A DNA stretch of 64,000 bases from JACJWR01 sp963842975 (GCA_963842975.1 CAWJIH010000004.1:1-64000), one strand, 5' to 3'; shown: positions 1 through 8,565, counted from the first letter of the stretch. The notes: generated by a model not told the origin, from the letters alone. Numbers and translations: made by a program.

Positions 1-49
1 GTGCGACGAGGATCCCAAGGACGGCGAGGAGGCGAGTGGTGAGGCGCAT
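1..49 (-). CDS. N-terminus of a secreted or membrane protein, cut by the window edge
   Basis: On the minus strand an ATG at 49 opens 16 codons reading MRLTTRLLAVLGILVA before the window ends. Two arginines followed by a hydrophobic run look like the start of a signal peptide or membrane anchor. AGGTG lies just upstream of the ATG. Nothing can be said about function, and so short a reading frame could be chance. Confidence 0.4.
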   Translation of the reverse strand, partial: MRLTTRLLAVLGILVA

Positions 50-115
50 CACCTGGCCATGGTAAGCGGCGTGGGGGAGGTGCGCGTCTGGGGTTCGCGA
101 GGTGGTGCCTGCAAA

Positions 116-151
116 GGTACCCATGGTACCCTGTTCACTTCGGGAGGTACC
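116..151. promoter_or_regulatory. Three GGTACC hexamers before vapB; possible VapBC operator
   Basis: GGTACC occurs at 116-121, 125-130 and 146-151. The first two form a symmetric pair with a 3-nt spacer, and the third overlaps the ribosome binding site GGGAGG (142-147). VapBC complexes commonly repress their own promoters through inverted repeats, so this is a candidate operator by position only. Confidence 0.35.
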
Positions 152-154
152 GCT

Positions 155-448
155 ATGGCACTCAATCTCAAGAACCCCAAGACACTCGCCGCCGTCGACG
201 AACTCTCCGAACTCGCGGGTGAGGGAAAGTCGGAGGCGGTGGCAACCGCTGTGGAGGAGCGGTTGGCCCGGCTTCTGGCGGAACGGGAGGCAGCCACTGA
301 GACACCCTCCGCGCGGCTGGCGCGAGCTCGCGCACTGGTTGCGGATTGCACGCCGAGGTTCGCTGCGGCTGGCGCTGGTGCGGACTCGTCCGGTCGCTTC
401 CCTGACCTCACGGCGGTGCTCTATGACGAGTCCGGAATGCCCGCGTGA
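155..448 (+). CDS. vapB: VapB-type antitoxin (Rv0581/PSK-operon family)
   Basis: 97-residue antitoxin expected to neutralise the VapC RNase encoded next to it. The N-terminus MALNLKNPKTLAAVDELSEL followed by a KSEAV helix matches the short DNA-binding antitoxins of the Rv0581/PSK family. The C-terminal tail (ARLARARALVAD onward) would be the toxin-binding part. The start at 155 is chosen because GGGAGG lies 7 nt upstream; the frame extends to 59 but has no family resemblance there. Its TGA overlaps the vapC GTG by 4 nt, so the two are translationally coupled. Confidence 0.85.
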   Translation: MALNLKNPKTLAAVDELSELAGEGKSEAVATAVEERLARLLAEREAATETPSARLARARALVADCTPRFAAAGAGADSSGRFPDLTAVLYDESGMPA

Positions 449-834
449 TCGTCGATACGTCTGCGGTCATCGCAATCCTGCGCGGAGAGCCGGAATGTGA
501 CGACTTCATTCAGTTATTGGTCCAGGCCGAAGACGTTCGCATGTCGGCAGTCGCCTACGTGGAGGCCGCTGCGGTGATCGATCGCCTAGGTGATCCAGTC
601 CTGAGCCGGCGGTTCGATGAGTTGCTCGAATTGATCGGGGCGACCATCACCCCATTCGACGAGCACCAGGCAGCCCTCGCGCGGGCCGCCTTTGCGGATT
701 TCGGACGTGGCAGCGGACACCGAGCCAACCTGAACTTCGGTGACTGCTGCACCTATGCTCTCGCGGCGTCGCTGAGTGAGCCGCTGCTGTTCAAGGGGGA
801 TGATTTCATCCACACGGACGTTCACCGGGTCTAG
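445..834 (+). CDS. vapC: VapC-type PIN-domain ribonuclease toxin
   Basis: 129-residue PIN-domain protein, the toxin of the VapBC pair, expected to cleave RNA in a Mg2+-dependent way. The acidic residues of the fold are visible: Asp in MIVDTSAV at the N-terminus, Glu in SAVAYVEAA, Asp in FGDCCTYALA and Asp in LLFKGDDF. Length is normal for VapC and the frame is intact. It starts at GTG inside the antitoxin stop codon (GTGA). Confidence 0.88.
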   Translation: MIVDTSAVIAILRGEPECDDFIQLLVQAEDVRMSAVAYVEAAAVIDRLGDPVLSRRFDELLELIGATITPFDEHQAALARAAFADFGRGSGHRANLNFGDCCTYALAASLSEPLLFKGDDFIHTDVHRV

Positions 835-878
835 CGTGACCTAGGCCGGTCCTAGCGATCGAATGCCACGCTCAAGGA

Positions 879-2615
879 TCACGCCCCCACCACTCCAACC
901 ACCCGCCCTGCCTCTAGCCGCACCACATGGTGTGCCGCGTCCACGGTCGACCGCCGGTGCGCGATGACCAGCACCGTGATCGCTGGCACCAGCGAGGTCA
1001 TCAGGTCCAGCACCCGCGCCTCGGTCGCATCATCCAGCGACGACGTTGCCTCGTCCAAGACCAACAGGGTTGGGTTCCGCAGCAGCGCCCGGGCAATCGC
1101 CACCCGCTGGCGTTCCCCACCCGACACCCGCACCCCACGGTCACCCAGCATTGTGTCGAGGCCCTCCGGCAAAGATCTGGCGAAATCTGCCGCTGCTCGG
1201 TCGAGGGCTTCCCAGCATTGTTCGTCGGCAGGCGGACCCTCGGTGGACCACGACAAGTTCTCCCGCAGCGTCCCGGGAATCAACACCGTCTCCTGCGGGA
1301 CGTAGGCCACATGCGCCCGCCACCAGCGCAGATCCGCCGACGTCAGCACTTCACCATCCACCAGGATTTGGCCTTGCTCGGGTTCCAGCAGCCCCAACGC
1401 GAGGTCTGCCGTGGTCGACTTGCCCGAGCCGGAATGCCCCGTCAACACCGTGATCTGGCCACGGGATACATCGAACGAGATCCCGTGCACCCCGCTTGAA
1501 CTATCCGGGTAGCAGAAGGTTACGTCTCGAAACTCCACCAGCGGCTCCGGCGAGGCCGGATCGATCGCACCGCGGGCCGTTGCGCCAGCCGGTGGGATCT
1601 CCACCGCCGCGTGCGCCTGTGCAGTCAGCACCGTCAGGTCGCGCACCGCCGGTAGCGCGTTGGCCAGCATCGCCGTATTCGTCGCAATCGACTGCGCGGT
1701 CCGAGCCATCCGCGCCACCAGCAGCAAAATCACCACGATGGCCGCCGGCGACATGCCCACCCATACCGACACCAGCACCAACGCGGACGCCGACACTGCC
1801 AGACCCACAGACGTGCCAGCATTCACTGTGGAGGTGCGCCGAGTGTTCGCGACCTGAATCGCCCTGGTGCTGCTGAACGATTCGGCCAGCCGCTGGGCCC
1901 AGACCGCATCGGCGCCATGAGCACGCACCAGTCGCAGCGAATCCATCGAATCCATCATTACCGCTTGCAGCCCCCGGTTCCGGGTGCCGAACTCGCGCCC
2001 CATCCGGTATGCCGGGCGGATCGCGGTGCTCTGCGCCACCGCCACCAAGATCACGCCCACCAGCGCCACGGCTCCCACCAGCGGCGACACGATCAGCGCC
2101 ACGATCGATGTCACGACGAACAGCACCACTGACACCGACAGTTGCAGCAACTGGAAGAACGCCATTCCGGAGCGTGAGGCCCCGGACGTCACTACCTCGA
2201 TGATGTCGCTCTTGCGGCGCCCCAGCACGAAAGTCCACTTGGCTGCCAGGATCGCCTCGAACGCCTCCTGGCGAAGGTCGTCGACGATGGTCTGCTGCAG
2301 CGCGGTCGAATTGATCGACGACGCCCGGGTGATCAGCGCTGACACGACACTGAGCAGCACAAACACCGCCAACAGCACCGCCAACGGCACCGACGCCAAG
2401 TTGACCTCGCCGAAGAGTGGCACATTCAGGCTCGACTCCGGATTCGCGATCGAGTTCACGATTGGCACCAGCAGCAGCAGGCTCACCCCGCCCACAACAC
2501 CATTGGTGAGCAAGAAGATGACCTGCAGAATGAGCCGCCGCCGGTTGAGGTGCCACGCAACGCCGACGAGGATGCGGGCATCCGACACCAGCGAGTGCCG
2601 AGGTTCCTGTGTCAC
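879..2615 (-). CDS. ABC transporter, fused permease and ATPase
   Basis: 578-residue half-transporter of the exporter type. The N-terminal half has about six membrane spans. The C-terminal nucleotide-binding domain has Walker A GHSGSGKST, signature VSGGERQR and Walker B LLVLDEATSSLD. It probably works as a homodimer in the cytoplasmic membrane; the cargo cannot be read from the sequence. The frame opens at a GTG at 2621, but TATCCT at 2622-2627 abuts that codon and lies 6 nt before the in-frame GTG at 2615, which fits the leaderless pattern of this window. No neighbour suggests a substrate. Confidence 0.88.
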   Translation of the reverse strand: MTQEPRHSLVSDARILVGVAWHLNRRRLILQVIFLLTNGVVGGVSLLLLVPIVNSIANPESSLNVPLFGEVNLASVPLAVLLAVFVLLSVVSALITRASSINSTALQQTIVDDLRQEAFEAILAAKWTFVLGRRKSDIIEVVTSGASRSGMAFFQLLQLSVSVVLFVVTSIVALIVSPLVGAVALVGVILVAVAQSTAIRPAYRMGREFGTRNRGLQAVMMDSMDSLRLVRAHGADAVWAQRLAESFSSTRAIQVANTRRTSTVNAGTSVGLAVSASALVLVSVWVGMSPAAIVVILLLVARMARTAQSIATNTAMLANALPAVRDLTVLTAQAHAAVEIPPAGATARGAIDPASPEPLVEFRDVTFCYPDSSSGVHGISFDVSRGQITVLTGHSGSGKSTTADLALGLLEPEQGQILVDGEVLTSADLRWWRAHVAYVPQETVLIPGTLRENLSWSTEGPPADEQCWEALDRAAADFARSLPEGLDTMLGDRGVRVSGGERQRVAIARALLRNPTLLVLDEATSSLDDATEARVLDLMTSLVPAITVLVIAHRRSTVDAAHHVVRLEAGRVVGVVGA

Positions 2616-2621
2616 CGTCAC

Positions 2622-2627
2622 AGGATA
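2622..2627 (-). promoter_or_regulatory. -10 element TATCCT of the ABC transporter
   Basis: TATCCT ends 6 nt before the GTG at 2615, the spacing expected for a leaderless transcript. Confidence 0.5.
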
Positions 2628-2712
2628 GGTGCTGTCTCAGTGACCCTGCGAAAAGGCAGCGGCGAGGCGAGCGATGGGCCAGCGCGCAGCCGCGGCCCGA
2701 CCGCCGGCGGCG

Positions 2713-4761
2713 CTACTCCCCGCGTCGGGAAGCTGCCTCGTTCATCGCCTTCAGCCGCTCGTTGTACGCAGCCATCTCGGCCCCGCCATCGCGTTCGGAC
2801 TGACGGTCGAATCGACGAGCCTCCCGCTCCGAACTGCGCGCCCACTGCACACCCAGCACCACCATCAACAGCAGCGCGGGAACCTCCGCGATACCCCAGG
2901 CGATGCCACCGGCCAGCCGAGTGTCGCCCACCAGATCGTCCACCCACGGCGGCTGCACCAGGGTGTACCACTCGCCAGCGAACACGATGTCGCTCATCAT
3001 GATCGGCACCGCAAAAAACGCATGCAGGCCCATCGCCACCAGCAGCATCAGCAGCCGCAGCCACGGCGCAAGCACGCGCGGCGCTGGATCGAGTCCAAGA
3101 ATCACGTAGGCGAACAGGTAGCCGGCGAACAGGAAGTGCAACTGCATGGCCAGGTGCCCCATGTGCGATCCCATGAGCCAACCGAATAGCGGCGTGTAAT
3201 AGAGCCCATACAAGCCGACGGTGAACACAAGCAGCACCCAGATTGGGTGGGTGATGAACTTCGCAAGTGGGGAGTTGATGCCCCACACGATCCACTCGCG
3301 CGGGCCTCGCCGACCGTCTGGCGCGGGCCGCAACGCCCGCAGCGCCAACGTGATCGGGGTGCCCATGACCAGCAGGATCGGCGCGATCATCGACAGCAGC
3401 ATGTGGCCAAACATGTGGGCGCTGAACGTCACCTCGGAGTAGATGGCGACACCAGAGTTGGTGGCCCAGATGATGGCGCTCACCCCCAGCAGCCACGAGA
3501 TCGTGCGACCCGGATGCCACGAGTCGCCACGTGCCCGCAGGCGCATCACCCCAGCGATGTACAGCGCGGCGGCGATCACCCCGCCGATCAGGAACAGTGG
3601 CTCGAACTGCCAGCCCAGAATCAGCGACGACCAGGTGGGAGCATCCGGCATCTCGCGGCCCAGCAACTGCTCGGCAACCGTCAGCGGCGAACTCTCCACG
3701 CTCGGATACGGCGTCTGGGTCAGTGCCACCGCCAGGCCGCCGGCCACCGCCAGCAGGGCCAACTCCATGGCCACCAGCCCCGCCACCAACCGCCGTTGCT
3801 CACCCAGCCGCGGCGCCAACCGTCGCCGCACCACTGCGGCAAGAGCCATGAGCACCAGCAGGATCGCGGTCTTGATGAACACCAGCCGGCCGTAGCCGGA
3901 GTTCCACAGATCCGACACCGTGTCCATCCGGGTGTAGGCATTGCCGACCCCAGTCAGGGCCAGAAAACCAACCGCGATCAGGGCGATGTTGCTGTAGCGC
4001 CCGGCCGCCTGGGTGACTCCCGGATCATGCCGCCAGGCATGCACGGCCAGCGCCAACAATCCGCCAGCCCACACCGCTGCGGCCCAGGTGTGCGCGACCC
4101 CGGAGGTCAAAGCCAGGTCGTGGTTGCCGTAGCCAGCCGAGTGCCCGGCCAGGGGTGCGAAAGCCAGCGCCGCGGCCGCCAACACGAACCAGCCCGCGGC
4201 CGCCGCCAGCGACCTGGCATAGCGGACACCGACCCAAATGCCCCCCGCGAACAGCGCCGCCATCAGGTAGGCCCGGGTGGTGGGGATCGCCCAGGCATAC
4301 TGACCGATCACCGCTGGACGAATAGCCTCAGCCAGCGGCGTACCGAGTACGTTCGCCAGGCTGAACAGGGCGGTGACCAGCGACGCCAGCGCCCACACCC
4401 CAGCGGCGGCTCCGGCCCGCTTCACGTCCGCCAGCGCCCCGGTACCCAGCAACCCTCCCCGCTGTTGGGCACCGATGAAGGCCGCGTAGCCCAGCCAGCC
4501 GAACGATGCGATGCCTGCAGCAAGCGCCACGGCCCGCAGCAGCGGCAGCAACCAGCCGACCACGGGCCCCGAATCAACGATCCCCACCGCAGGTGGGGTG
4601 TACGCGCCACCGCCGAGTACCAGGCCGATCGCCGTGGCGACGAGCACCAGTACCAGCAGCCCGCCCAGAATCGGGACCACCGGCTTCGGGGCCGCCGCCG
4701 GGGCGGCAGCCTCGACGTCAGGCCGAACCTGTTGCGAAGTCCCAGCGACGTCCGAACTCAT
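2713..4761 (-). CDS. CopD-CtaG fusion: copper resistance / cytochrome c oxidase assembly membrane protein
   Basis: 682-residue polytopic membrane protein. The N-terminal half resembles CopD copper-uptake proteins: several spans, GHSAGYGNHDLALTSGVAHT, then GNAYTRMDTV. The C-terminal half resembles the CtaG_Cox family: FSAHMFGHMLLSM and GSHMGHLAMQLHFLFAGYLF, rich in His and Met as expected for copper handling. This fusion is common in actinobacteria and is thought to deliver copper to oxidase centres. ATG 4761 is preferred; the frame can be extended to a TTG at 4788 without added support. A repeat-rich spacer separates it from the upstream GGDEF gene. Confidence 0.87.
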   Translation of the reverse strand: MSSDVAGTSQQVRPDVEAAAPAAAPKPVVPILGGLLVLVLVATAIGLVLGGGAYTPPAVGIVDSGPVVGWLLPLLRAVALAAGIASFGWLGYAAFIGAQQRGGLLGTGALADVKRAGAAAGVWALASLVTALFSLANVLGTPLAEAIRPAVIGQYAWAIPTTRAYLMAALFAGGIWVGVRYARSLAAAAGWFVLAAAALAFAPLAGHSAGYGNHDLALTSGVAHTWAAAVWAGGLLALAVHAWRHDPGVTQAAGRYSNIALIAVGFLALTGVGNAYTRMDTVSDLWNSGYGRLVFIKTAILLVLMALAAVVRRRLAPRLGEQRRLVAGLVAMELALLAVAGGLAVALTQTPYPSVESSPLTVAEQLLGREMPDAPTWSSLILGWQFEPLFLIGGVIAAALYIAGVMRLRARGDSWHPGRTISWLLGVSAIIWATNSGVAIYSEVTFSAHMFGHMLLSMIAPILLVMGTPITLALRALRPAPDGRRGPREWIVWGINSPLAKFITHPIWVLLVFTVGLYGLYYTPLFGWLMGSHMGHLAMQLHFLFAGYLFAYVILGLDPAPRVLAPWLRLLMLLVAMGLHAFFAVPIMMSDIVFAGEWYTLVQPPWVDDLVGDTRLAGGIAWGIAEVPALLLMVVLGVQWARSSEREARRFDRQSERDGGAEMAAYNERLKAMNEAASRRGE

Positions 4762-4844
4762 GGCACGAGTCTCGCACTTGGGGCCCAAGGGCGCTCACGG
4801 GCCGGTGGTTGTGGGGCCGCCGGGCTCTGGGCGGGATCGGCGGC

Positions 4845-4910
4845 GGTCGGCGCGGGGTCGGCGCGGGGTCGGCGCGGGGCCGGCGCGGGGTCGGCGCGGG
4901 GCAGGCGCGG
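4845..4910. repeat. 11-bp tandem repeat, six units
   Basis: Six tandem 11-bp units of consensus GGTCGGCGCGG, two of them diverged at positions 3-4. The block runs straight into the palindromic element that follows. No open reading frame of interest uses it. Confidence 0.85.
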
Positions 4911-4911
4911 G

Positions 4912-4982
4912 GCAAAATCGACCACCGCACGCAAAATCGACCAAGAAACGTGGTCGATTTTGCGTGTCTTGGTCGATTTTGC
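4912..4982. repeat. Nested palindrome built from four copies of one 13-mer
   Basis: The 13-mer GCAAAATCGACCA occurs directly at 4912-4924 and 4931-4943 and inverted at 4951-4963 and 4970-4982. The inner pair extends to 16-bp arms (4928-4943 with 4951-4966) around a 7-nt loop, giving a strong hairpin, and the outer pair can close a second stem. A GGGGCT hexamer array follows (4983 to about 5025). It lies between the GGDEF gene stop and the copD-ctaG start, both on the minus strand, so it could stop or process the GGDEF transcript. It looks like a REP/BIME-type element. Confidence 0.8.
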
Positions 4983-5044
4983 GGGGCTGGGGCTGGGGCT
5001 GGGGCTGGTGCGGGGCTGGGGCTGGGACCGCCGCGGGGTGCCCC

Positions 5045-5959
5045 TCACTTACCGGTGGCCAGCACTACCCGATCCCCGCCCGCTGACTTGGCTCGGTAGA
5101 GGGCCTTGTCGCCTTCGGCAAGCATCGCATCGAGGTCGGCATACGAGTGCCGGATAGCGACACCCACGCTGACGGTCACCGGCTGCGCGAGTGCCGTAAT
5201 CCACTTGGTTTCCCGGATCGTGCGTTGGACGCGGTGCGCCACCTTGAGCGCCACGCGCGCGGAAGCTCCTGGGAGCACCAGCGCGAATTCATCGCCGCCG
5301 ATCCGCGCGGCATAGTCCGTCGTGCGCATCGACGAAAGCAGCGCACTGCCAACCCCGGCCAACACCTCATCGCCAACCGGGTGCCCGGCAGTGTCGTTGA
5401 CAATCTTGAACTTGTCGATATCGATAATTGCCACCGCGCCGTCGGGCGATTCGGAAGAGTTCCAAGCCCGCGCCACCACGCGGTCGAATCCCCGTCGGTT
5501 CAGCAGGCCTGTCAGCGGATCCTGCATCGCCTCCTTGCGCAACTCAAGCTCAGCCAATGTGCGTGAGGTGATGTCGCGCTCGATCGCGGCGAAATGGGTT
5601 GTGTTCCCATCGGCGTCCTTCAGGGGGAAGATCCGGATGTCCAGCCAATACGGGGTGTCATCTTTGGCGAAGTTCAAGATCGCGCCGTGAAAGTCGTCAT
5701 TCATCCGCAGCAATTGACCGATCCGGGAGGTGGTCTTGGGGTCGGTTTCGCCCGGCCGCTGCAGGAATCGAGGGCTGCGCCCGATCACTTCCGCCGGCGT
5801 GTAGCCGGTGAGTTTGGTGAACGCTTCATTGACGTACACGATCCGGGGCCCGGGTTCCTCGAGCGGTTCCGCTTCCGTGATCAACACAATGTCGCGTGCA
5901 TGGTCGGCCAACTGCCGGAACAGCGTCAGCGGCGGCGCCTCGACCGGGGGTAGTTCCAC
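5045..5959 (-). CDS. PAS-GGDEF diguanylate cyclase
   Basis: 304-residue soluble protein predicted to make cyclic-di-GMP. Residues about 14-135 form a PAS domain with a PAC tail. Residues about 145-300 form a GGDEF domain with the motif intact (GGDEF at 221-225) and an allosteric I-site RTTD at 212-215, exactly five residues upstream. The PAS segment GRSPRFLQ closely resembles the LOV photoreceptor motif GRNCRFLQ, but the flavin-binding Cys is Pro63, so blue-light adduct chemistry is not expected. Start is GTG at 5959. No EAL domain or obvious partner lies nearby. Confidence 0.88.
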   Translation of the reverse strand: MELPPVEAPPLTLFRQLADHARDIVLITEAEPLEEPGPRIVYVNEAFTKLTGYTPAEVIGRSPRFLQRPGETDPKTTSRIGQLLRMNDDFHGAILNFAKDDTPYWLDIRIFPLKDADGNTTHFAAIERDITSRTLAELELRKEAMQDPLTGLLNRRGFDRVVARAWNSSESPDGAVAIIDIDKFKIVNDTAGHPVGDEVLAGVGSALLSSMRTTDYAARIGGDEFALVLPGASARVALKVAHRVQRTIRETKWITALAQPVTVSVGVAIRHSYADLDAMLAEGDKALYRAKSAGGDRVVLATGK

Positions 5960-6039
5960 ATGTGGCAGTGTGCCCCGCTACTGGCGCGGCACACAATAGG
6001 ACAGGATTATTGTGGCGCGGCCGTCTAGTCGCAGTTGGG

Positions 6040-6804
6040 CTATTCCGCGGGGCCAGACGAATCGGGTGTATTGGGCGAGTCCGACGAGTCAGTCATTGCC
6101 TCACGTGCTCGCAAGACCGGCCGCCACGAACTCACGATCTTCGCGACCACCGCAGCCAAGAAGAACTGGCCAAGGATTGCCTCCCAGACAGCGAGGGTCT
6201 GACCTGCGGAGCTTGCCGGAACCAGATCGCCGTAGCCGGTGGTGGTGATGGTGACGAAGGAGAAGAACAGGTAGTCGGACAACTGATCCGCTGCCGGGTC
6301 GGTGAAGAAGGGATCGCCGGTAAGTAGCGTCATGAGACTGAAGGTGAAGGCGAAGAACATCCCGATCATCAGGTATGCGCACACCGCACCGAGAAGCGTC
6401 TGTAGGTCGACAACGTTCCGGAGGAAGATGTGTCGGAGGATGGCGACGGGAGCCGCCGCGTAGAGCAGCACGTTGACGATCGACAGTGCGAGCAGAATGC
6501 TGTCGCTGTCCGCCTTCGGCCCCGACAGCAGGGTGATGCCCAGCACGGCTGCGGCGACTAGAAACGCGACCCCAGCCACCCGGCGGATCCGGTCGGACTC
6601 TGAGACGCTGAGTACCAGATACACCGTGGAGAGTTGGAGGAACATCAGGCTCGCTGAGCCGACGATGTTGCTGGAGACGTACAGCGCTTGAACGTACGAA
6701 ACCATGAGGAAGAGCAGCGCGATGCCGTAGCGGTTCGCCGATGAGAAACTCCGCAGTCGGCCACGGCTGGCGGGCAGATCCGCTGCCATGTCAGATTCGG
6801 ACAT
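6040..6804 (-). CDS. Two-TM potassium channel-like protein
   Basis: 254-residue membrane protein with several hydrophobic spans. A C-terminal pore module carries the selectivity-filter sequence TTTGYGD between two helices (SDYLFFSFVTI and VWEAILGQFFLAAVVAKIV), as in the Ion_trans_2 family. No RCK/TrkA-N domain is attached. The frame reaches 6840, but ATG 6804 is preferred because TACGCT ends 7 nt upstream. It is divergent from the glutamine synthetase-like gene, with 64 bp between the chosen starts. Confidence 0.83.
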   Translation of the reverse strand: MSESDMAADLPASRGRLRSFSSANRYGIALLFLMVSYVQALYVSSNIVGSASLMFLQLSTVYLVLSVSESDRIRRVAGVAFLVAAAVLGITLLSGPKADSDSILLALSIVNVLLYAAAPVAILRHIFLRNVVDLQTLLGAVCAYLMIGMFFAFTFSLMTLLTGDPFFTDPAADQLSDYLFFSFVTITTTGYGDLVPASSAGQTLAVWEAILGQFFLAAVVAKIVSSWRPVLRAREAMTDSSDSPNTPDSSGPAE

Positions 6805-6811
6805 GCGCCCC

Positions 6812-6817
6812 AGCGTA
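6812..6817 (-). promoter_or_regulatory. -10 element TACGCT of the channel gene
   Basis: TACGCT ends 7 nt before ATG 6804; leaderless-type spacing. Confidence 0.5.
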
Positions 6818-6856
6818 GGGCGGGCGATGGCGGACGTCATCGCAGCGCCAAGTTGC

Positions 6857-6862
6857 TACCGT
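6857..6862 (+). promoter_or_regulatory. -10 element TACCGT of the glutamine synthetase-like gene
   Basis: TACCGT ends 6 nt before ATG 6869; leaderless-type spacing. The two divergent promoters share this short gap. Confidence 0.5.
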
Positions 6863-6868
6863 CGGAGC

Positions 6869-8281
6869 ATGGTGGTCGGTGAGTCGCTGCGCGATGTCGA
6901 AAGTCTGCGGTTTCGTTGGGTTGACTTCGCCAATGTGGTGCGAGCCAAGGCGCTCTTCATGCCCACCGTTGACCGCCGGTTGCGTGGTGCGGATCCAACC
7001 GGGCAGTCAGCCGAATCTGGGCCCAATGACGCGTTGCTGCGGCACTTGCTGGCCACTTCGGTGTCGATTTCGCAAGCCCAATTCGCGATCCCGGTCACTG
7101 CCGACGCAGTGATCGTCGAAACCGGGCTGCTGCCGACGCGCGACCTCACCCTCGTGCCTGACCTCGACACGATTACTCCGCTGATCTACTCCCCCGGGTC
7201 GGCGGCGGTTGCCTGTGAGGTGTTCGACCACGGGGAGCCTTCGGCGTTGTGTCCCCGCGGATTCCTGCGCCGGATCGACACTGACGCCCGCGCACTGGGC
7301 CTCCAGGTACGCGTCGGGGTGGAACTGGAGTTCATGCTGCTCGCCGGGACCCAGTCGGGGGCGTCTGTTGGAGCGCAGCATCAGCCGCCCGCACCCCATG
7401 CGCCGACGTCACCGACCCCCGCCGATGCCGCTATGTTCGCTCAGGAACAGGCGCTGGACACACATCACCGCTTCCTGGTCGACCTCACTGCGGCCCTCGT
7501 GGCCCAGCACATCGAGGTGGCGCAACTCCACGCCGAAGCCGCCCCAGGGCAGATCGAGTTGTCGCTGTGGCATCTGCCACCGCTGGCGGCCGCAGATGCG
7601 GTGATCTCCGTTCGTCAGACAGTGCACGCCGTGGCCGCAGCCCATGGTCTGGCTGCGAGTTTCCTGCCGGTGGTCGATCCCAGCGTCGGCGGATCAGGTA
7701 TGCACCTGCACGTGTCGCTCACCGGCGACAGCGAGGACGGCCTGGGAGCCTCAGGACTGCCCGCGATCGCAGGCCTGTTGGCGAACTTCGAGGCCCTGCT
7801 GGCCGTGACGGCGCCGACGGCGATGTCGTATGAGCGGTTCCGGCCGCACTTCTGGGTGGGCGCGTTTGAAGGTTGGGGGTTGGAGAACAAGGAGGCGCCG
7901 ATTCGTGTGACCCAGACCCCTGCCGGCCGGCCGCGAGACTTCGAATTCAAGGCCATTGACGCCACCGCCAACCCCTACCTGGCCATCGGGGCGGTGCTGG
8001 CCGCCGGACTCGACGGGGTGCGCAACGGCATGGAGCCGCCCGCGCCGCTGGCAGGCGATCCGGGGCTACTTGATGATGCCGAGCGGGCGCGGGTCGGGGC
8101 TCGGCCGCTGCCGACCCACCTGGCCGGCCCGCTAGCTGCATTCGAAGCCAACAAGGTGCTGCGCGCGGCCATGGGCGAGCAACTGCATCGCGCGTACTTG
8201 ACGGTGAAACGCTTCGAGGATTCCGCGCTTTCGCAACTTGATCCGCATCAGCGCCGGTTGGTGCTGTTGCAGCGCTACTGA
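6869..8281 (+). CDS. Glutamine synthetase-family ligase
   Basis: 470-residue GS-fold enzyme. The N-terminal beta-grasp part begins RFRWVDFANVVRAKA. The catalytic part shows VGVELEFML (Glu metal ligands), GQIELSL, SGMHLHVSL (conserved His) and EFKAIDATANPYLAIGAVL. This class covers gamma-glutamylpolyamine and related synthetases as well as GlnA; the divergent sequence suggests a GlnA-like paralogue rather than the main glutamine synthetase. The substrate is unknown. ATG 6869 is chosen from the adjacent -10 element; the frame is open further upstream to 6788. Confidence 0.83.
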   Translation: MVVGESLRDVESLRFRWVDFANVVRAKALFMPTVDRRLRGADPTGQSAESGPNDALLRHLLATSVSISQAQFAIPVTADAVIVETGLLPTRDLTLVPDLDTITPLIYSPGSAAVACEVFDHGEPSALCPRGFLRRIDTDARALGLQVRVGVELEFMLLAGTQSGASVGAQHQPPAPHAPTSPTPADAAMFAQEQALDTHHRFLVDLTAALVAQHIEVAQLHAEAAPGQIELSLWHLPPLAAADAVISVRQTVHAVAAAHGLAASFLPVVDPSVGGSGMHLHVSLTGDSEDGLGASGLPAIAGLLANFEALLAVTAPTAMSYERFRPHFWVGAFEGWGLENKEAPIRVTQTPAGRPRDFEFKAIDATANPYLAIGAVLAAGLDGVRNGMEPPAPLAGDPGLLDDAERARVGARPLPTHLAGPLAAFEANKVLRAAMGEQLHRAYLTVKRFEDSALSQLDPHQRRLVLLQRY

Positions 8282-8353
8282 TGCGTACGTAGCAGCGGAT
8301 GGCCGACGGCGTGTCAGACAGACAGGGTCGTGGGCCACGCCCCGGTATTCAGT

Positions 8354-8391
8354 GGAGCGGGTGACGGGAATCGGAGCGGGTGACGGGAATC
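8354..8391. repeat. Tandem duplication of the 3' end of tRNA-Gly
   Basis: The 19-mer GGAGCGGGTGACGGGAATC occurs at 8354-8372 and again at 8373-8391. The second copy is the 3' acceptor strand and part of the T arm of the tRNA; the first is an extra copy just beyond its 3' end. Such duplications are typical of tRNA-targeted integration or of simple slippage. Confidence 0.8.
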
Positions 8392-8445
8392 GAACCCGCA
8401 CTGTCAGCTTGGGAAGCTGATGTTCTGCCATTGAACTACACCCGC
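8375..8445 (-). tRNA. tRNA-Gly (anticodon CCC)
   Basis: A 71-nt cloverleaf on the minus strand. Acceptor GCGGGTG pairs perfectly with CACCCGC, the D arm is GTTC/GAAC, and the anticodon stem TCAGC/GCTGA encloses loop TTCCCAA (anticodon CCC, codon GGG). The T arm is GCGGG/CCCGT around TTCGATT, and the discriminator is T. The following bases are CCG, so CCA must be added after transcription. Confidence 0.95.
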
Positions 8446-8552
8446 GCGCGGGGGAGTCGCCTGCTGCGCTGCGCCGAATGGCGACGAAACCCTGCAAGCG
8501 CCGATTATGCCTCGCCGGTTCACCGTCGGGTGACGCGGGTACCGCAACCGAG

Positions 8553-8558
8553 TAACTT
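8553..8558 (+). promoter_or_regulatory. -10 element TAACTT of the YrhK-like gene
   Basis: TAACTT ends 7 nt before GTG 8566; leaderless-type spacing. Confidence 0.5.
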
Positions 8559-8565
8559 GGTCGCT

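Noticed and set aside
3247..5157. A 636-codon plus-strand open frame opposite copD-ctaG
   Set aside because: It is the complement of a GC-rich gene. The translation is Arg/Pro/Gln/His-rich with no domain, while the minus strand encodes clear CopD and CtaG blocks.
5959..5961. ATG at 5961 as start of the PAS-GGDEF gene
   Set aside because: It is out of frame with the PAS domain; the in-frame GTG at 5959 is the start.
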